Below are positions 25,532-37,541 of a DNA stretch of 64,000 nt, one piece after another. Under the pieces are notes generated by a model. The model searched no databases and had not been told where the DNA came from. It was given only the letters and a program-made list of their open reading frames with translations. A program made the position numbers and the translations under genes. The stretch is from contig JBOZIK010000001.1 of assembly GCA_051453625.1 (NCBI GenBank), forward strand, positions 35,426,018 to 35,490,017. The letters are read 5' to 3'. Each line of letters begins with the position of its first letter. The first letter of the stretch is position 1. Source of the stretch: Welwitschia mirabilis (taxonomy: Eukaryota > Gnetophyta > Gnetopsida > Welwitschiales).

Positions 25532-27050
25532 CTTGTCTTTAGTTAATCTTTGGAATTTTTAGTGTTTCTAATGTATTCATAAATGATGCCTCTCAATAAC
25601 AATTTTTAAAAGATATGATAGACCCCTATTTTTAGAATTAGCATTTGCCTTAAATGGCTTCTTCTTTAGTATCCACATTCTCTTCTTCAAACTTTCATCT
25701 TCATCATGTTTTTTTTTTAAAAATATGTTTTAATCAAATATCAAAGGCATTTTTTTTCCTTTAAAGTTTTAAATGTTAAATCTTCTAATTGTTAATTGAC
25801 AGCAAGCCAAATCTAATCTTATTTTACTACTGAAATAACACTATTATAAAATAACAATGAATGCCTTATAGTAGAAACTAAAAGATATTACTACAGGCAT
25901 GCAAGAAACCCAGTGAAAAAGTCAAAGGATAAGAGAACCTTAAAATTTAATTCATACAAAAGATGAGTTCAAGCTACAAATAATAATTGATAGATTAATT
26001 GGTATTATCTAAGGGATTAATCACATGTTGTCAAAGAAATAGGATGTTAACCAAAAAAAATAGTTGACCTGCTTGAAGTAGGGATTGACTGCTAAGCATT
26101 TAACCAATAGATTTGAAAGGTCGACTGCCCACTATAGGAACCTCAAATGTATGATAAGTGATTAACTAGTATTACCAAAGGATCAACCAACCATTGTAAA
26201 TAATTTATTCAAGGGTCAATTAGGGCATCAAATGCTAGTTCAACATTCAATAACAAATATAATCATTAAGAACTAGGGGGAGCTAAAAACTATTTGAAAT
26301 ATCATAATAGTTAAATTTTGATCCATGATAACCTATAATAGCTATATTTTTAATTAAATGAATACATATTGTGTTGTATGAGTGATGTTCTTTCTTTTTC
26401 CTATATATATATATATCTTCTAGAACTTGATCTTATTATTCTGAAAAGCATCTAACTTACTCTCTATTCTACTTGTTCTTTACTATCATGATTTTTACAC
26501 TTAATTATGATTATAAGTAAGTTAAATTAGTCTTGTGCTTTTGGATGAGAATTGATGGACTACCACAAAGTTTCGAAGAAGTGTGATTGGAGGCTATACT
26601 ACTAATAAAGAACAATAAGATTATTTTCATATATCTTGGTTTATGTGTCTTAATCATTATGATTAATTATTTATATACATTATGGGTTGAATAAATTTAT
26701 TCTCATAATTAGATTGGTACTAGAAATTAGTTAAATTGGATTATGGTTTTTAATATGCCTTCACTAGTAAATTTTGAAATATTAAAATTCAACCAAGCTA
26801 TTTAATGATTAAACGGATAGTTGTATGATAGTCCTTTGCAAAAGATATCTTGAAATCTTCATGAATAAAACCAAAACTCATACATTTATTTCTTCATTGA
26901 AAGTGTATATTTCTTTTCTTTTTGTGCCTTTATATATTTGATGTCATTTTAGTTGTTGCTTTTGAGATATAGCTATTTGAAACTTATAATCACCATACAA
27001 AGAAAAAAATGGCTAAGTAGTGGACACACAATGACTATTTTATTTCTTTA
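25532..27050. other. Unassigned DNA, possible old LTR fragment
   Basis: Repeated GGTCGACTG/TTGACTGC-like words at about 26070-26210, a CTAGGGGGAGC purine run near 26273 and a TATATATATATATC run near 26402 followed by CTTCTAGAACTTG suggest an eroded copia LTR and promoter. No partner LTR is seen, so this stays tentative. Confidence 0.25.
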
Positions 27051-27057
27051 CAAACTT

Positions 27058-27490
27058 TTGGAATAGACATCTTCAGGATGGTAGATATCTTCTATTAGTC
27101 ATACATCTTTAACATGAAAGACATCTTCAGTTAAACTACCCAAATTTTAATGAAACTCAAACTATAGTTCTTTAGATTCTTAGTGATCATGAATTCAAAA
27201 TGAAAAACTTGATTTCTTTCCTAGAATGTAGATAATTCATCAAAATATACATTATCTTTATTACTTTTCTTGTTTAGTAAAGATGTCTTCAACTATGGAT
27301 ACATCTTTCATCTATCTTAGACCCTTAATTTAGTATAGACATCATTGTCAACGTAGACATCTTTCACTGTAATGAAATCTATTTAGCATAGGCATCTCTG
27401 ATGTAGTAGATATCTTTACCATAAATGTCTTTAAATGTGTAGACATATTTCCCATAGATATTTTTAATTGTATAGATGTCTTTAGTTAGT
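27058..27490. repeat. Degenerate minisatellite, AGACATCTT-type units
   Basis: The word ATAGACATCTT(T/C)A and one-base variants (TAGATATCTT, TACATCTTT, TAGACATATT, TAGATGTCTT) recur about fourteen times at irregular spacing, mostly 18-30 bases. One interruption lies between about 27140 and 27280. No coding frame is kept through it. Confidence 0.6.
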
Positions 27491-29373
27491 TATGATTTAG
27501 CATTTATGAAATCTAACATCAACTGTTTGTGAATTATGAACTTTGAGGTCTAACTTGAATTAGTGTCTTCTACACTTTGACATTCTTCATTAACTTGTCT
27601 ACATAATAGTACAATATATTTGATAAGTGGAATTATCAAAATTGGATTTTCTAAAAATTATCCTAAAAAAGAAGAGTAGGAACCAACATTTTAATCTTCT
27701 TTATATGATAAAGTCATGCTGATTTCTTTTATGTTATGAAATTTATCAAGTTATATATGGATATTTTATGTGGTAAACTTAATTAAGTTCTATGTGTATT
27801 TCTATGTGGTAAACTCATGTTAAGTGCTATATGTGATAATCTCTTTAAGTTATTTATGGTGAACTTTAAAGACTTTCTTATGTTGTAATCTTCTAGGTGG
27901 AGTAGTATTCNNNNNNNNNNNNNNNNAAAGGCTTATTTTCTTTCATTCCCCTTATAAAGTGATTATCATAGTCACCTCCTTACATTTCTCTCTTGCTTAT
28001 CCATTGTACCTATTTTTTGCTATATTATGAGGGTATTTAAAACCCTTCATTTCAATAAAAATAAAGCTTCATTATTAAATCATTTTCAAAGTTAAGAGCT
28101 TTTGGTTAGTAAAACCTACCCTTAATTACTATGGGGTAAGCATTTAAGTTCTTAAGATCTATATCATCTCTAATTAGTAAATCAAAGGGGTTTTGTAATT
28201 CTCTCTTCTTATTGGCCAACATATCATTAAGAGTGAAATTTAAACTAAATGATTAAAACATTTTTAGTGGTAAGAGATATAAATCTTTCTTAAAAAAATA
28301 TTTTGAAGGAGCGTTAGATGAAATGGATGGTTGAAATACTAAATGATTGGTAAAAGGAAAATTAGGGATTATAGACTTAAAAAAAGGACTTTTAGATGAG
28401 GAAGATGTAATAGTTATTCATTTCATACAATGAACTAAATTTAACTAAGTTAACATTTAGTATCATTCTTTTCATAAGAAGAACTAAAGTAGGTTTTAAA
28501 AAAATTTATATGTTCTCTTACTTAATTGTAAGTTACAATTAAAAGAAAGGAAAAAGGAGAGAGTTAAGAAAGGTATTATGAAACATCATTCAGAAAAGTA
28601 AAAAGAAAAAAATCTCTAAGTATTCACTCCATTTATTCTTCAGCAATTCCTCACTCAACCATATGATACACTATTCTGAAATAAACTTCAAACTATCAAA
28701 TATGATGGCTTAGACTATGGTAATATAATCTCATTTACCACATGAGTGTTGATGAATTAGAAGTTACTAATCCTTCAAAACCTTATAATAAAAATGAAAA
28801 GTATGAAACTTTTGTATAGGAGATCATGAAATTACTAAGACTTAGACCAATTAACTAATTAAATTCACTTTCTTGACAATAAAAATTGATAGTTACATTA
28901 TTACTTAAGCATTCCTAGTAAAGGTAAACTATAACTAATAATAAAAAGAAAACAACTCTTTAGTATTGAATCAAAGAAAGGCACATTATATTAGAAATGG
29001 AAGAAAGCTAAAAGGACTCCTCAAGCTATCCTTTGAAGTAATCTTACTCCTTAAAGAAGTTATTAGAAGGCCATCATGCCTTAATGCTCCAAAGATTCTA
29101 TGATTTTTCAAAGTAAAAGATGATACAATAAAGGATTCAAGGCTAGGATGGAGATAAAAGGTGGTTATAAGAATTTGACTTATAGAGTTATAAAAGCAGT
29201 TACAAAGTGATTGGGTAGGACATTCATTATAAGTAAAGATTATCATGATGAGGCTAATACTTGGCTTCTAGACATTTTTGCTTCTTCTAACCACTATCGT
29301 TACTTTGTGTCTCCATTTTTATTTTACCTAACAGTGTCACATGTCACTGCTACATGTCATTGTCATCATCACC
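27491..29373. other. AT-rich stretch, nothing recognised
   Basis: A 16-N gap lies at 27911-27926. Short ORFs at 28986-29246 (-) and 29211-29438 (+) overlap each other and show no family resemblance. Confidence 0.5.
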
Positions 29374-29715
29374 ATGTACTATCAAAGATGCAAGTTATTT
29401 TTAAGGTAAAATATCATCAATCCCATAATTGCATTTAATCCAATTTTGCATGATAAGTCAAGAATATGAGAAAAAGGTGTTCTGCATAAAAGGATTGATG
29501 ACACCAGGAGACATGAATGGTGGAACTAGCATTCTTAGGTAGATGTTCATAATATTTTAAAATAGTATTCAAAATATATTAATTATCCTAAAAATGTCAT
29601 TAAAAAATGATATTTTTATAATTATTATTATTAGAAAGCAATAGAAGACATGTTTTTATGATAAATTTGATTTAATAAATTAGTTAATTAACTTGATCAG
29701 AATGTTAATTTTTAC
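29374..29715 (+). repeat. Direct repeat, copy 1 (pairs with 30959-31300)
   Basis: About 340 bases from TGTACTATCAAAGATGCAAG to AATTTTTACA align with 30959-31300 at roughly 80 percent. Both begin after ACCA with TG. They could be short LTRs of a small element or an old duplication; no PBS or target duplication was found. Confidence 0.6.
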
Positions 29716-30259
29716 ATTCTAACATACCTCCTAAGTAGACTTTTGCCAAACCCTTAGTAAAACATTAATAATAAAATATTTAATCATAGAAAAATTATCT
29801 AAGGTAAAAAACTTAAGTGTATAAAATAATATAAATTTAAAAAATTTTATAAATAATTTTATATAGTTAAGATATCAAAATAAAAAAATGATAGAAAAAA
29901 CAATGTGAAAAATGGATATCATGCTCCCTAATTAAAACTAAAAATTATCCTTAAAGTTTTACAATAGAAAGTGTTTAAATCATTTAAAAAGAATAACCTT
30001 AGAAAATTTCGATAAGCCCTTTTATTGAGAATAATGCAAAGCAATGTAACTAAGCTATTAAAAAGGAAAAAACTAATGCAAAATGATCATTTTATTAAAT
30101 GCTAAGTGAAAAGTCAATTTATAAAAACTCTTTATGTCTTATGATTTATTTTTCATGAAAATGAGGATAAAGTAAAAAGGGTGATGAAGATGAAAAATGA
30201 ATATGTGTTAAAGAATTTAACCATAAAACTAATGAATAAATGAGTAAACCTACCTAAGT

Positions 30260-30760
30260 TGATGATCCTTATTAAGTTTTTCTAATTATTTATTTTCCCC
30301 TTAATGCATGTCAATATCACTAACTATGTTTTTGATCAAATGTCTTATACAAATTTAATAAATTGTAGTAAATCCTAAGTATAAAGGTTAAAGACAATAG
30401 ATCATAGAAAGCCTTCAATTCTAACTTTTTTTCGTTTGTTTTTTAATTTCTACTAGTGTATATGTTCTTAGTTTAAGTTTGTGAATCACATTGAGCATCC
30501 AATGTTATGACATTTTCTTCTAACAAAGTTAAGTATGTTGTTTTATGTAAAAATTAGTCCTACATTGCTGGCAAGCATTTATAGCCCTAACATAGTTGAC
30601 TATGTCAAAACTAGATCATTAGAGCTTTATTACTAGTAAGTATCCATAGCTACAATGTAGTTAATTAAACACAATTAAGTGATTAATGAGATGTACATTT
30701 CGAGAAGAGATATATTATGTTTCTGTTGTTCATCTTCTCATATTAATTTTTTATGCACTT
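30260..30760 (-). repeat. Dispersed repeat, inverted relative to 36430-36860
   Basis: Its reverse complement follows 36430-36860. Shared blocks include GCTCTAATGATCTA, GTTAGGGCTATAA, CAACATACTTAACT, CATTGGATGCTCAATGTGATT and ACTAAGAACATAT. It probably belongs to an LTR or internal region shared by two oppositely oriented elements. Confidence 0.6.
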
Positions 30761-30958
30761 TAGAGTGGTTATTGGCTCATTAGCCTAATCAAAATAAGTC
30801 TTCTACCCATCAAATACTTTAGACATAAGGAACATTATACAAAAGTAGATCCCACTTTTTCAATCCTAATTTACTAAAATTGAAGATCTTAAGCAATTAC
30901 ACCTTTAATAATTACACTTAAAATAAGCGTAACTCTTCCTTAAAGACTTATATTACTA

Positions 30959-31300
30959 CCATGTATTGTCAAAAGTGCAAGTTATTTCCAAGGTAAAATA
31001 TGATAAATTATTTAAATGCATTTGATCCAATTTTGCATGATAAGTTAGGAACATGAGAATTGAGGTGTTTTGCAAAGAAGGTCAGTGGCACCAGGTGATC
31101 TAAACAATGGTGCCAACATTTTTAGCTAGATGTTCATCATATTTTGTAATGTTCCTCAAAATGTGATAATTATCCTATAAATGTCATGAAAAAATAATAA
31201 GTTCAGAATTATTATCAAAAAGAAATAGAATACATACTTTTATGTTAAATTTGATTATAGCAATTGGTTAATTAACTTGATTAGAATGTCAATTTTTAAA
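30959..31300 (+). repeat. Direct repeat, copy 2 (pairs with 29374-29715)
   Basis: It starts TGTATTGTCAAAAGTGCAAG and ends AATTTTTAAA, matching the first copy in order throughout with substitutions and small indels. Confidence 0.6.
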
Positions 31301-31782
31301 TGTTATTAATAGGTAAAGGAGAGGATGATATTCTTCTATCATAATTTAAATTATTGTTAGAAATTACTATAGTTTGGAAAAAAAGAAAAAACTAAATAGT
31401 AAATGCTAAACATTTCTTGCTCAATTCTAGAAATAATTTTTTATTTCTCAATTTAAGTTTTTAAAATAAAATCCATTAAATCTTTTCTAATTGCTTCCTT
31501 AAGAAATCTCTTTTTCCTAATTTTTTCCCCTTTTTGATTATTTATTAGTACCTTGCATGATGAAAATATGTGAAATAGAGTTGTCTACACTAAAGTGGCA
31601 ATAATCTTTAGGCTCAGTCAAAGGTACAAGAAGTAGGTTCAACCAAATGAACGTGGCAACTACTTAGATCATATAAAGCATGAAGTGTATGTCAATTTTT
31701 TGGTAAATAATGTGGTATTTTCTAAGATCACATAAAATGTAAGGGCTAGACCTAATATGAAATGATAACCTTCTTCTTAAAA

Positions 31783-31833
31783 GAAGAAGTAGGCCTAAAA
31801 TAATTTTTGAAATGTACAGTGCTAAATTGATAT
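31783..31833 (+). repeat. Diverged half-copy of the hairpin arm
   Basis: GAAGAAGTAGGCCTAAAATAA and the following bases match the right arm of the hairpin at 31997-32052 with a few changes. It is cut by the gap at 31834. A small TTCTTCTT-AA-AAGAAGAA palindrome sits just before it. Confidence 0.6.
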
Positions 31834-31938
31834 NNNNNNNNNNNNNNNNNNNNNNNNNNNNNNNNNNNNNNNNNNNNNNNNNNNNNNNNNNNNNNNNNNN
31901 NNNNNNNNNNNNNNNNNNNNNNNNNNNNNNNNNTTCTT

Positions 31939-32052
31939 ATGGATTAAAATATCAATCTAGCACTTTTTAAAAATTATTTTAGGCCTACTTCTTCAAGAAG
32001 AAGTAGGCCTAAAATAATTTTTAAAAAGTGCTAGATTGATATTTTAATCCAT
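31939..32052. repeat. Perfect hairpin: 56-bp arms, 2-nt loop
   Basis: Bases 31939-31994 are the exact reverse complement of 31997-32052, separated by AA at 31995-31996. The arms run from ATGGATTAAAATATC to CTACTTCTTC. The structure lies 6 bases after a 100-N gap, so it may be a foldback/MITE-like element or a contig-end artefact. It has no coding content. Confidence 0.9.
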
Positions 32053-32295
32053 TAAAATAGATTTATAAGTGAAAGTAAAGGAAAAGAAAGCATGAAAAGA
32101 AATGATTATTAAAAAAAAAATTACAATATACCTAAATTAGATAATTTAATAAGCACTTGTAAACCTCAAAAGCTAATCAAGTAGTTGCAAGTAGATCCAA
32201 GTAGGATATGCTATAACATTACTTAGTTAAATAAATTGAAAAGAATTAAAGATACCTACTTAAGTAACAACACAATTGTAAATTCCTTCAATCCT

Positions 32296-32313
32296 TCCCT
32301 AGTAACGGTACAA
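32296..32313 (-). other. Primer binding site, tRNA-Asp type (minus strand)
   Basis: On the minus strand the 18 bases read TTGTACCGTTACTAGGGA, a decayed form of TGGCGCCGTTGCCGGGGA. It lies 3 bases from the LTR end at 32317, the same geometry as the sites at 530 and 57986. Confidence 0.75.
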
Positions 32314-32912
32314 ATATGTTATGGTATGAATTTATGCTTTAAAATCTAAATTCCTCAATATATCTTTACTTGAAACACCTAAAAATCTAATTTATAATTA
32401 GATATACAAAACACACTTGTATACCATATCAATCCAAGTGTTATAAATGTGAAGAAGACTTTTAATAAGAATTTAACAAATTGATTTGTATGAAATGCAA
32501 ATCCAAATGAAATGAATGTAATGGATGAATATTAAATGCAATGAATTGAAATGCAAATGAAAGGAGTGCAATCTAAATATAATTACTAACCACTTAACTA
32601 ATTTATTGTCACTTATATTAGACCCTATAATTCATGTTAAATATAACATAATATTACAAAATCAAAATCAACATAACCTATAAGGAAGATAATAGAATTT
32701 GATAAAAGGAAGACACAACTCAGTTAATCTTTATTAATCAATTAAATTATTTAAATCCACTTATAAGCAAAAGATCTTCAATTGAGGAATCATAGCCTAA
32801 TACTAAGGATATCTTTTTCATAAGTTAAGATGAATTTCTTGCTTTTTAATTTACAATATATTACAAAATTCCAGGATGCATCAAAGATGGTATAATGTGG
32901 CATAATAAGGTC

Positions 32913-32921
32913 TATTTATAG
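32913..32921 (-). promoter_or_regulatory. TATA box CTATAAATA of minus-strand LTR
   Basis: TATTTATAG on the plus strand reads CTATAAATA on the minus strand. The same box sits at the same place in the LTRs at 41023-41031, 44032-44040 and, slightly changed, 52737-52746. Confidence 0.65.
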
Positions 32922-33025
32922 TTTAGGATTGATAGTTGATTAAGCTAAAGAATGTGATGTGGAAGGCCATGATTAAAACCAACATTTGTTATAAGGATAA
33001 TTATTTTTTTAACAAATAACTAATT

Positions 33026-33306
33026 GTTGTTCACCTGTATCTTCTAGATGGTAAGGTGAATAATAATTTTGTCTTTCTATTAACACATAACATCTAGAAG
33101 TCTAGTGTTACTTTACTGATATTTATCCTCTAGTATCATTTGAGTGACATAGGGGACAATACCTTCTATTCATTACACTATTCTAATATTAAACACCCTC
33201 TTGTATTATCTAAATGACATTGAGAATGATACCTTCTTTAATGATTTTTTAACTTTTCTTAATTATTGTCCACTTATTATAATCTAGATAATAGGATGGA
33301 TCATAC
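33026..33306 (-). promoter_or_regulatory. Four palindromic motif copies upstream of LTR TATA
   Basis: Copies lie at about 33026-33066 (TCTTCTAGATGG core), 33121-33163 (ATCATTTGAGTGACATAG), 33193-33233 (TTATCTAAATGACATTG) and 33264-33306 (TAATCTAGATAATAGG). All are on the U3 side of the TATA box at 32913-32921. Confidence 0.5.
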
Positions 33307-33429
33307 TATTTTTCTAAATCTTGATTAATATTCATATTTACTATGGCTTTCAAAGTTTTATAATGCTTGAATTTATACTTAAGTACTCCATTATCATAAT
33401 AAATTAGATTATCCACATTATTGCATACA

Positions 33430-34960
33430 AGAATTACAAATTACTCATTAACATGTTAATTACTACTAAAACATACTTAATATTACTATCAAATGTAGTT
33501 AATTTGGCCTTGTAACAAATTTTAATTGTTTCATAATAGTTGCATTTACCAATTCTAACACAATATTTATTGATTGTATTATAATTTCCAACCAAACTAT
33601 TGAGATTCAAAGATTCCATGCCTAGTCAAAGGCCCATGAAATTAAGAGTCTAGTAGACTTCTTAGGAAGCATGTGTGATTCTCTTTCCAAGTAGTTCAAT
33701 TGTTTTAATTATAATTGAATGGGTTTATACAAATTAATTTTTCATATGGAGCATTAAATAACATCAAAATTATAGATTAAAATCCCAATTTTTTTGGATA
33801 TTAAACTAATAATGCCTGTTTTAAGTAAATATCCCAAAAAACCACTTTAATATCAAGTCTAAAATAAATGAAGGACTTTAGTCATTACACAATTGCTAGA
33901 ACATGATTCTAACATAGCATTAAGGCATACAACTAAATCACTAAGCTTTAAACCAATGATAGAAGCATAAAGCTATCAAAATATGCAACTTCAAGAAAGA
34001 TTTTCTTTGAGTGATCTTCTTAGATGAATCTACACCCTTTATCCTATGCAACTTTAAAGAAGACATCCTCAAAGTATTCTTCTCAAGAAATTTACATATC
34101 TTGTTTGAAACCATCAGATACATCCAACACTTCAACTGGAATACATCCAAAAATGGGACTAAGTCAAGAAATTTTTATATAAAATATTATTATAAGAAGT
34201 ATCTCAAATCACTTTTTATAGTATCATTTTACATGAAATTTCATATCACATGAATTGGTTGGGATAAGATCTCAACATAGCTTTCATTTAATCATTGGCA
34301 AATATAACCTTATAAAACACAATAATAATTAAAGTATATGGCATAAAATATTCTCATAAAAGGTTTTGCTTCTTAGATTATTTTAAAAAAATATTAAACC
34401 AAAGGTTTAATTTTACCTTTATTTGATGCTTCTCATAAGCATACTTTCACTTCCTTTTATTTATTATATGATTATTATAGCTCTATGCTGAACTTTAATT
34501 AGTATTGCATACATGAATCATAGATCATTGCAGGACTTGATTTGGTTCACTACTTAGAAGGGGTTAAAAATAGTATGAGAAATTTTTAGCATTACCTTTG
34601 GTGCAAATTCTTAAATCTTCCTATGGGTTTTAGCCATGTCTTCTATTCACATATTTTTTAGTGGTTTTTTAAACGCACTCTATCAATGTAAGTAACATAA
34701 GATCCACTATCTACCTAAGTGGTAATTAGAAAAGAATTTCTTTAATATACTTTTAAGCTTCATAGGAGTCATTGGGCATCAAAGAAGGGCATTTCTAGCT
34801 TCTTCTTCTCTTCCTAAAAGACCCATTCCCAAATATAGAAGGTCCTTTACTTGGATAGTAATCTATCTTCTCTTGGTGTTTTCATATTATTAATTACCAC
34901 CATCAATGATGTAGTCATCTACCTCCATGTGAACAAACACAGTCTCAATGGTACTTGTCA
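33430..34960. other. AT-rich stretch, nothing recognised
   Basis: Overlapping short ORFs at 33941-34150 (-) and 34011-34253 (+) mirror each other and have no family signature. The part just before 34970 may be the eroded front of the integrase remnant. Confidence 0.4.
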
Positions 34961-34969
34961 ATAGGAGAC

Positions 34970-36080
34970 CTTTCCTTGAAAAGCTTAATGGCTATCTATT
35001 TTCAAAGACTCCTATCTTTACTACAAATCCTATGATAACTATAAAAGTTTAGGAAGTCTTTCATGAAGACAAATAATGCCTATAAATCTCGTTCTTTCTG
35101 TTAAAACCCTTCAACATATTGGGAATGATTTCTAAGGCCCTTATCCATCATCCAACAAGCATCAATACATCCTTGTTTGTGTCGACTACATAAATAAATG
35201 GATTGAAGCATGTTCTTATTGAATAAATTATGCTAAAATAGTAGTATGATTCTTTAAAGAAAATGTCTTAACTCATTTTGACTGTCTAAATGTTTTAATT
35301 AGCAATAGAGGGACACTCTTTTATAACAAAATATTCAACAATCTTCTCCCTAAATATAGGGTTACTCATAAAGTTGTAACATACAAATAAGTGGCCAACT
35401 TGAGATTAAAAATAGGGGAATTAAGCAAATCCTTCAAAAAATAGTAAACTCAACACATAAAGACTATTTTTTTAGACTTATCAATGTCATATGGGCATAC
35501 TGCACTACTTACAAAATGCCCTTAGAAATGTTACCTTTTCTATTAGTCTATAGTAAAGCATGTCATTTACCTATGAAACCTGATCATAGGTATTACCAGG
35601 TGATCATGAATATGAACTTAGACTTAGAGGTTGTAAAACAAAATAGGGTCATACAACTTAATGAACTACAAAAAATTAGAAATAATGCCTATAACACCAT
35701 GAAAATAAATAAGAATAGGATGAAGAGGCTCCATGAGTAACATATCCTTAGAAAAAATATTTAGAAGGGAGAAGTAGTATTGTTGTATAACTCATTCTTG
35801 CATCTTTTTTCAGGATAAACTAGTATCTGAATAGAAAGGACTCTTTTTAATTAAAAAAAGTTTTTCCATATGGATTTATTCTCATTAAAGATCCTAAACA
35901 AAATCAATTATTTAAAATCAATGGGCATTACCTAAAACATTATTACTCATCCCACCATCATTTCAAACCTTATCATTCATTAAATCCATTAGTAAATCAC
36001 TCCATCAAACTCATGAACCATCTATCTAAACCATTAGTCCATGATTTTTTGAGACCTACTAATCTAGATTAAAAGCCCTA
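34970..36080 (+). pseudogene. Decayed Athila/Tat-type integrase, element C
   Basis: The plus strand reads IFKDSYLYYKSYDNYKSL (both zinc-binding Cys now Tyr), HIGNDF-GPYPSS, QYILVCVDYINKWIEACS (about 35167-35220), then LISNRGTLFYNKIFNNLLPK. The open piece 35516-35740 holds LVYSKACHLPMKPDHRYYQ and VIQLNELQKIRNNAYNTMK, matching the family's GKACHLPVELEHKAYWAI and LSELEELRNEAY. A C-terminal module with VVLLYNSFLHLFSG and FKINGHYLKHYY follows to about 35960. RT was not found upstream, so the element is truncated or scrambled. Confidence 0.85.
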
Positions 36081-36429
36081 AAAACAAAAATCAATAATAA
36101 GTAATCATGTTATCACCTAAGTAATGGTTAAGAGTAAGTTTATTTATGGGTTTCTAAGAAAAAGAATGTTTATTTCATGTAGGTTAGTTAAGAACACATT
36201 TGTTTACAATCTTAAATTTTAGTAAAACTTGGTTGAAAAGGTGAGATTTAGCTTCACATGTGCTCTTTAAGGCAAAATCCTTTAATTAAGACAATATTTT
36301 TATTAATTAAAATAATAATTCAATGAACCCCTAATAAGACCATACAAGAATAAGATGAAATACCTTCTCTTCTTTTAAGGTATAATGATGATGCTATTAT
36401 TTTATGATCTAGCACACTCAATGATCTCA

Positions 36430-36860
36430 ACCTATAAAAAATGACTATGGAAAGATGAATAAAAGAACATAGTATATTTCTTCTCTAAAATCGCATAAGA
36501 CTAATTAATTAGTTGGGTTTAGTTAACTACATTAGGGCTATAACCACCTAATGGCAATGTAGCTCTAATGATCTAAGTGTAACATGTTCAATTGCATCAA
36601 AAAAATGCTCACTAGTAATATAGCACTAAGTTCTGCATAATACAACATGCTTAACTCTATTGGGAAAAATATCGTAACACTGGATGCTTAATATGATTTA
36701 AAGACATAATACTAAGAACATATGCAAAGGTAGAAACAGAAAAACAAAGGAAAGAAAAGGTGGGAATTAGAGGCTTTAGGAAAATCGTTGTCTCTTAACT
36801 TTCATAATTAGAATTTGTGTGAATTTCTCAGATTCTTATAGGTTACTTGGTTAAAACTTA
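36430..36860 (+). repeat. Dispersed repeat, inverted relative to 30260-30760
   Basis: Same family as 30260-30760 on the other strand. A TATA-like CCTATAAAAAATGAC lies near 36431, with the homologous position in the partner also A/T-rich, hinting at an LTR promoter. Confidence 0.55.
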
Positions 36861-37169
36861 GGTTGGTTAATATCGTAGTCCACTAAAATACAAAAATATA
36901 ATAAAGGGCTAATAACTTAAGATAGTTCACTCATTTATTCATTGGTTTCTGGTTTCATTTCATTTGCACATTTTCCATCTCATTTATCTCACATCACTCC
37001 ACCACGTTCCACTTCATATCATTTGCATAAGGAATAACTCCTAAGGCATTAATTTTTTTATGGACAATTNNNNNNNNNNNNNNNNNNNNNNNNNNNNNNN
37101 NNNNNNNNNNNNNNNNNNNNNNNNNNNNNNNNNNNNNNNNNNNNNNNNNNNNNNNNNNNNNNNNNNNNN

Positions 37170-37372
37170 TAATGTAGTCCATTAAAAAAATACAAAAATA
37201 TAATAAAGGACTAATAACTTAAGATAGTTCACTCATTTATTCATTGGTTTCTAGTTTCATTTCATTTGCACATTTTCCATCTCATTTATCTCACATCACT
37301 CCACTACATTCCACTTCATATCATTTTCATAAGAAATAACTCCTAAGGCATTAATTATTTTTATGGATAATT
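37170..37372 (+). repeat. Gap-flanking duplicate of 36869-37069
   Basis: After the 100-N gap the text restarts at TAATGTAGTCCATTAAAA and copies about 200 bases of the preceding sequence with minor changes. Confidence 0.85.
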
Positions 37373-37510
37373 TTTCCACTTAGCATATGTTTGGTTGTAA
37401 ATAGCTTACCTTTTGCCTTAGCTTAATTTTCATTATTTTTAATAAAAGAATTCTTTGTGATCTTTGTACACCTATGTTCTTAAATAACTTAAACATTTTC
37501 ACCATAGACT

Positions 37511-37541
37511 TTGAGGACAAAGTTAAGTTTTAGTTATGGGA
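37511..37541 (+). other. Conserved pre-LTR motif and PPT (element C)
   Basis: TTGAGGACAAAGTTAAG followed by a TTTTAGTTATGGG tract matches the 'ATTGAGGACAATG ... purine tract' that precedes the 3' LTR of Athila/Tat elements. It places the LTR start at about 37542 (TGTTGTATC). Confidence 0.55.

Larger units (their letters stand above)
32317..33425 (-). mobile_element. Athila-like 5' LTR, minus strand
   Basis: The left edge TGTTATGG is fixed by the adjacent PBS. It shares ordered landmarks with the LTRs at 52220-53211 and 57990-58924: AT-rich U5, a 'GAGGAATCATAGCC' block, GATGCATCAAAGATGG, the minus-strand TATA box CTATAAATA at 32913-32921, and then palindromic motifs. The right edge near 33425 is approximate. 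Its interior would lie to the left, but no gag is recognisable there. Confidence 0.6.

Noticed and set aside
20491-25536. 5-bp target duplication of the copia-type element
   Set aside because: Flanks ATCAT and CTTGT do not match, so none is claimed.
27058-27490. Possible CRISPR array from regularly recurring short words
   Set aside because: Units are degenerate, spacing is irregular and the host is a plant.
28986-29438. Overlapping plus and minus ORFs as a host gene
   Set aside because: The two frames overlap on opposite strands and neither shows a family motif or codon bias.
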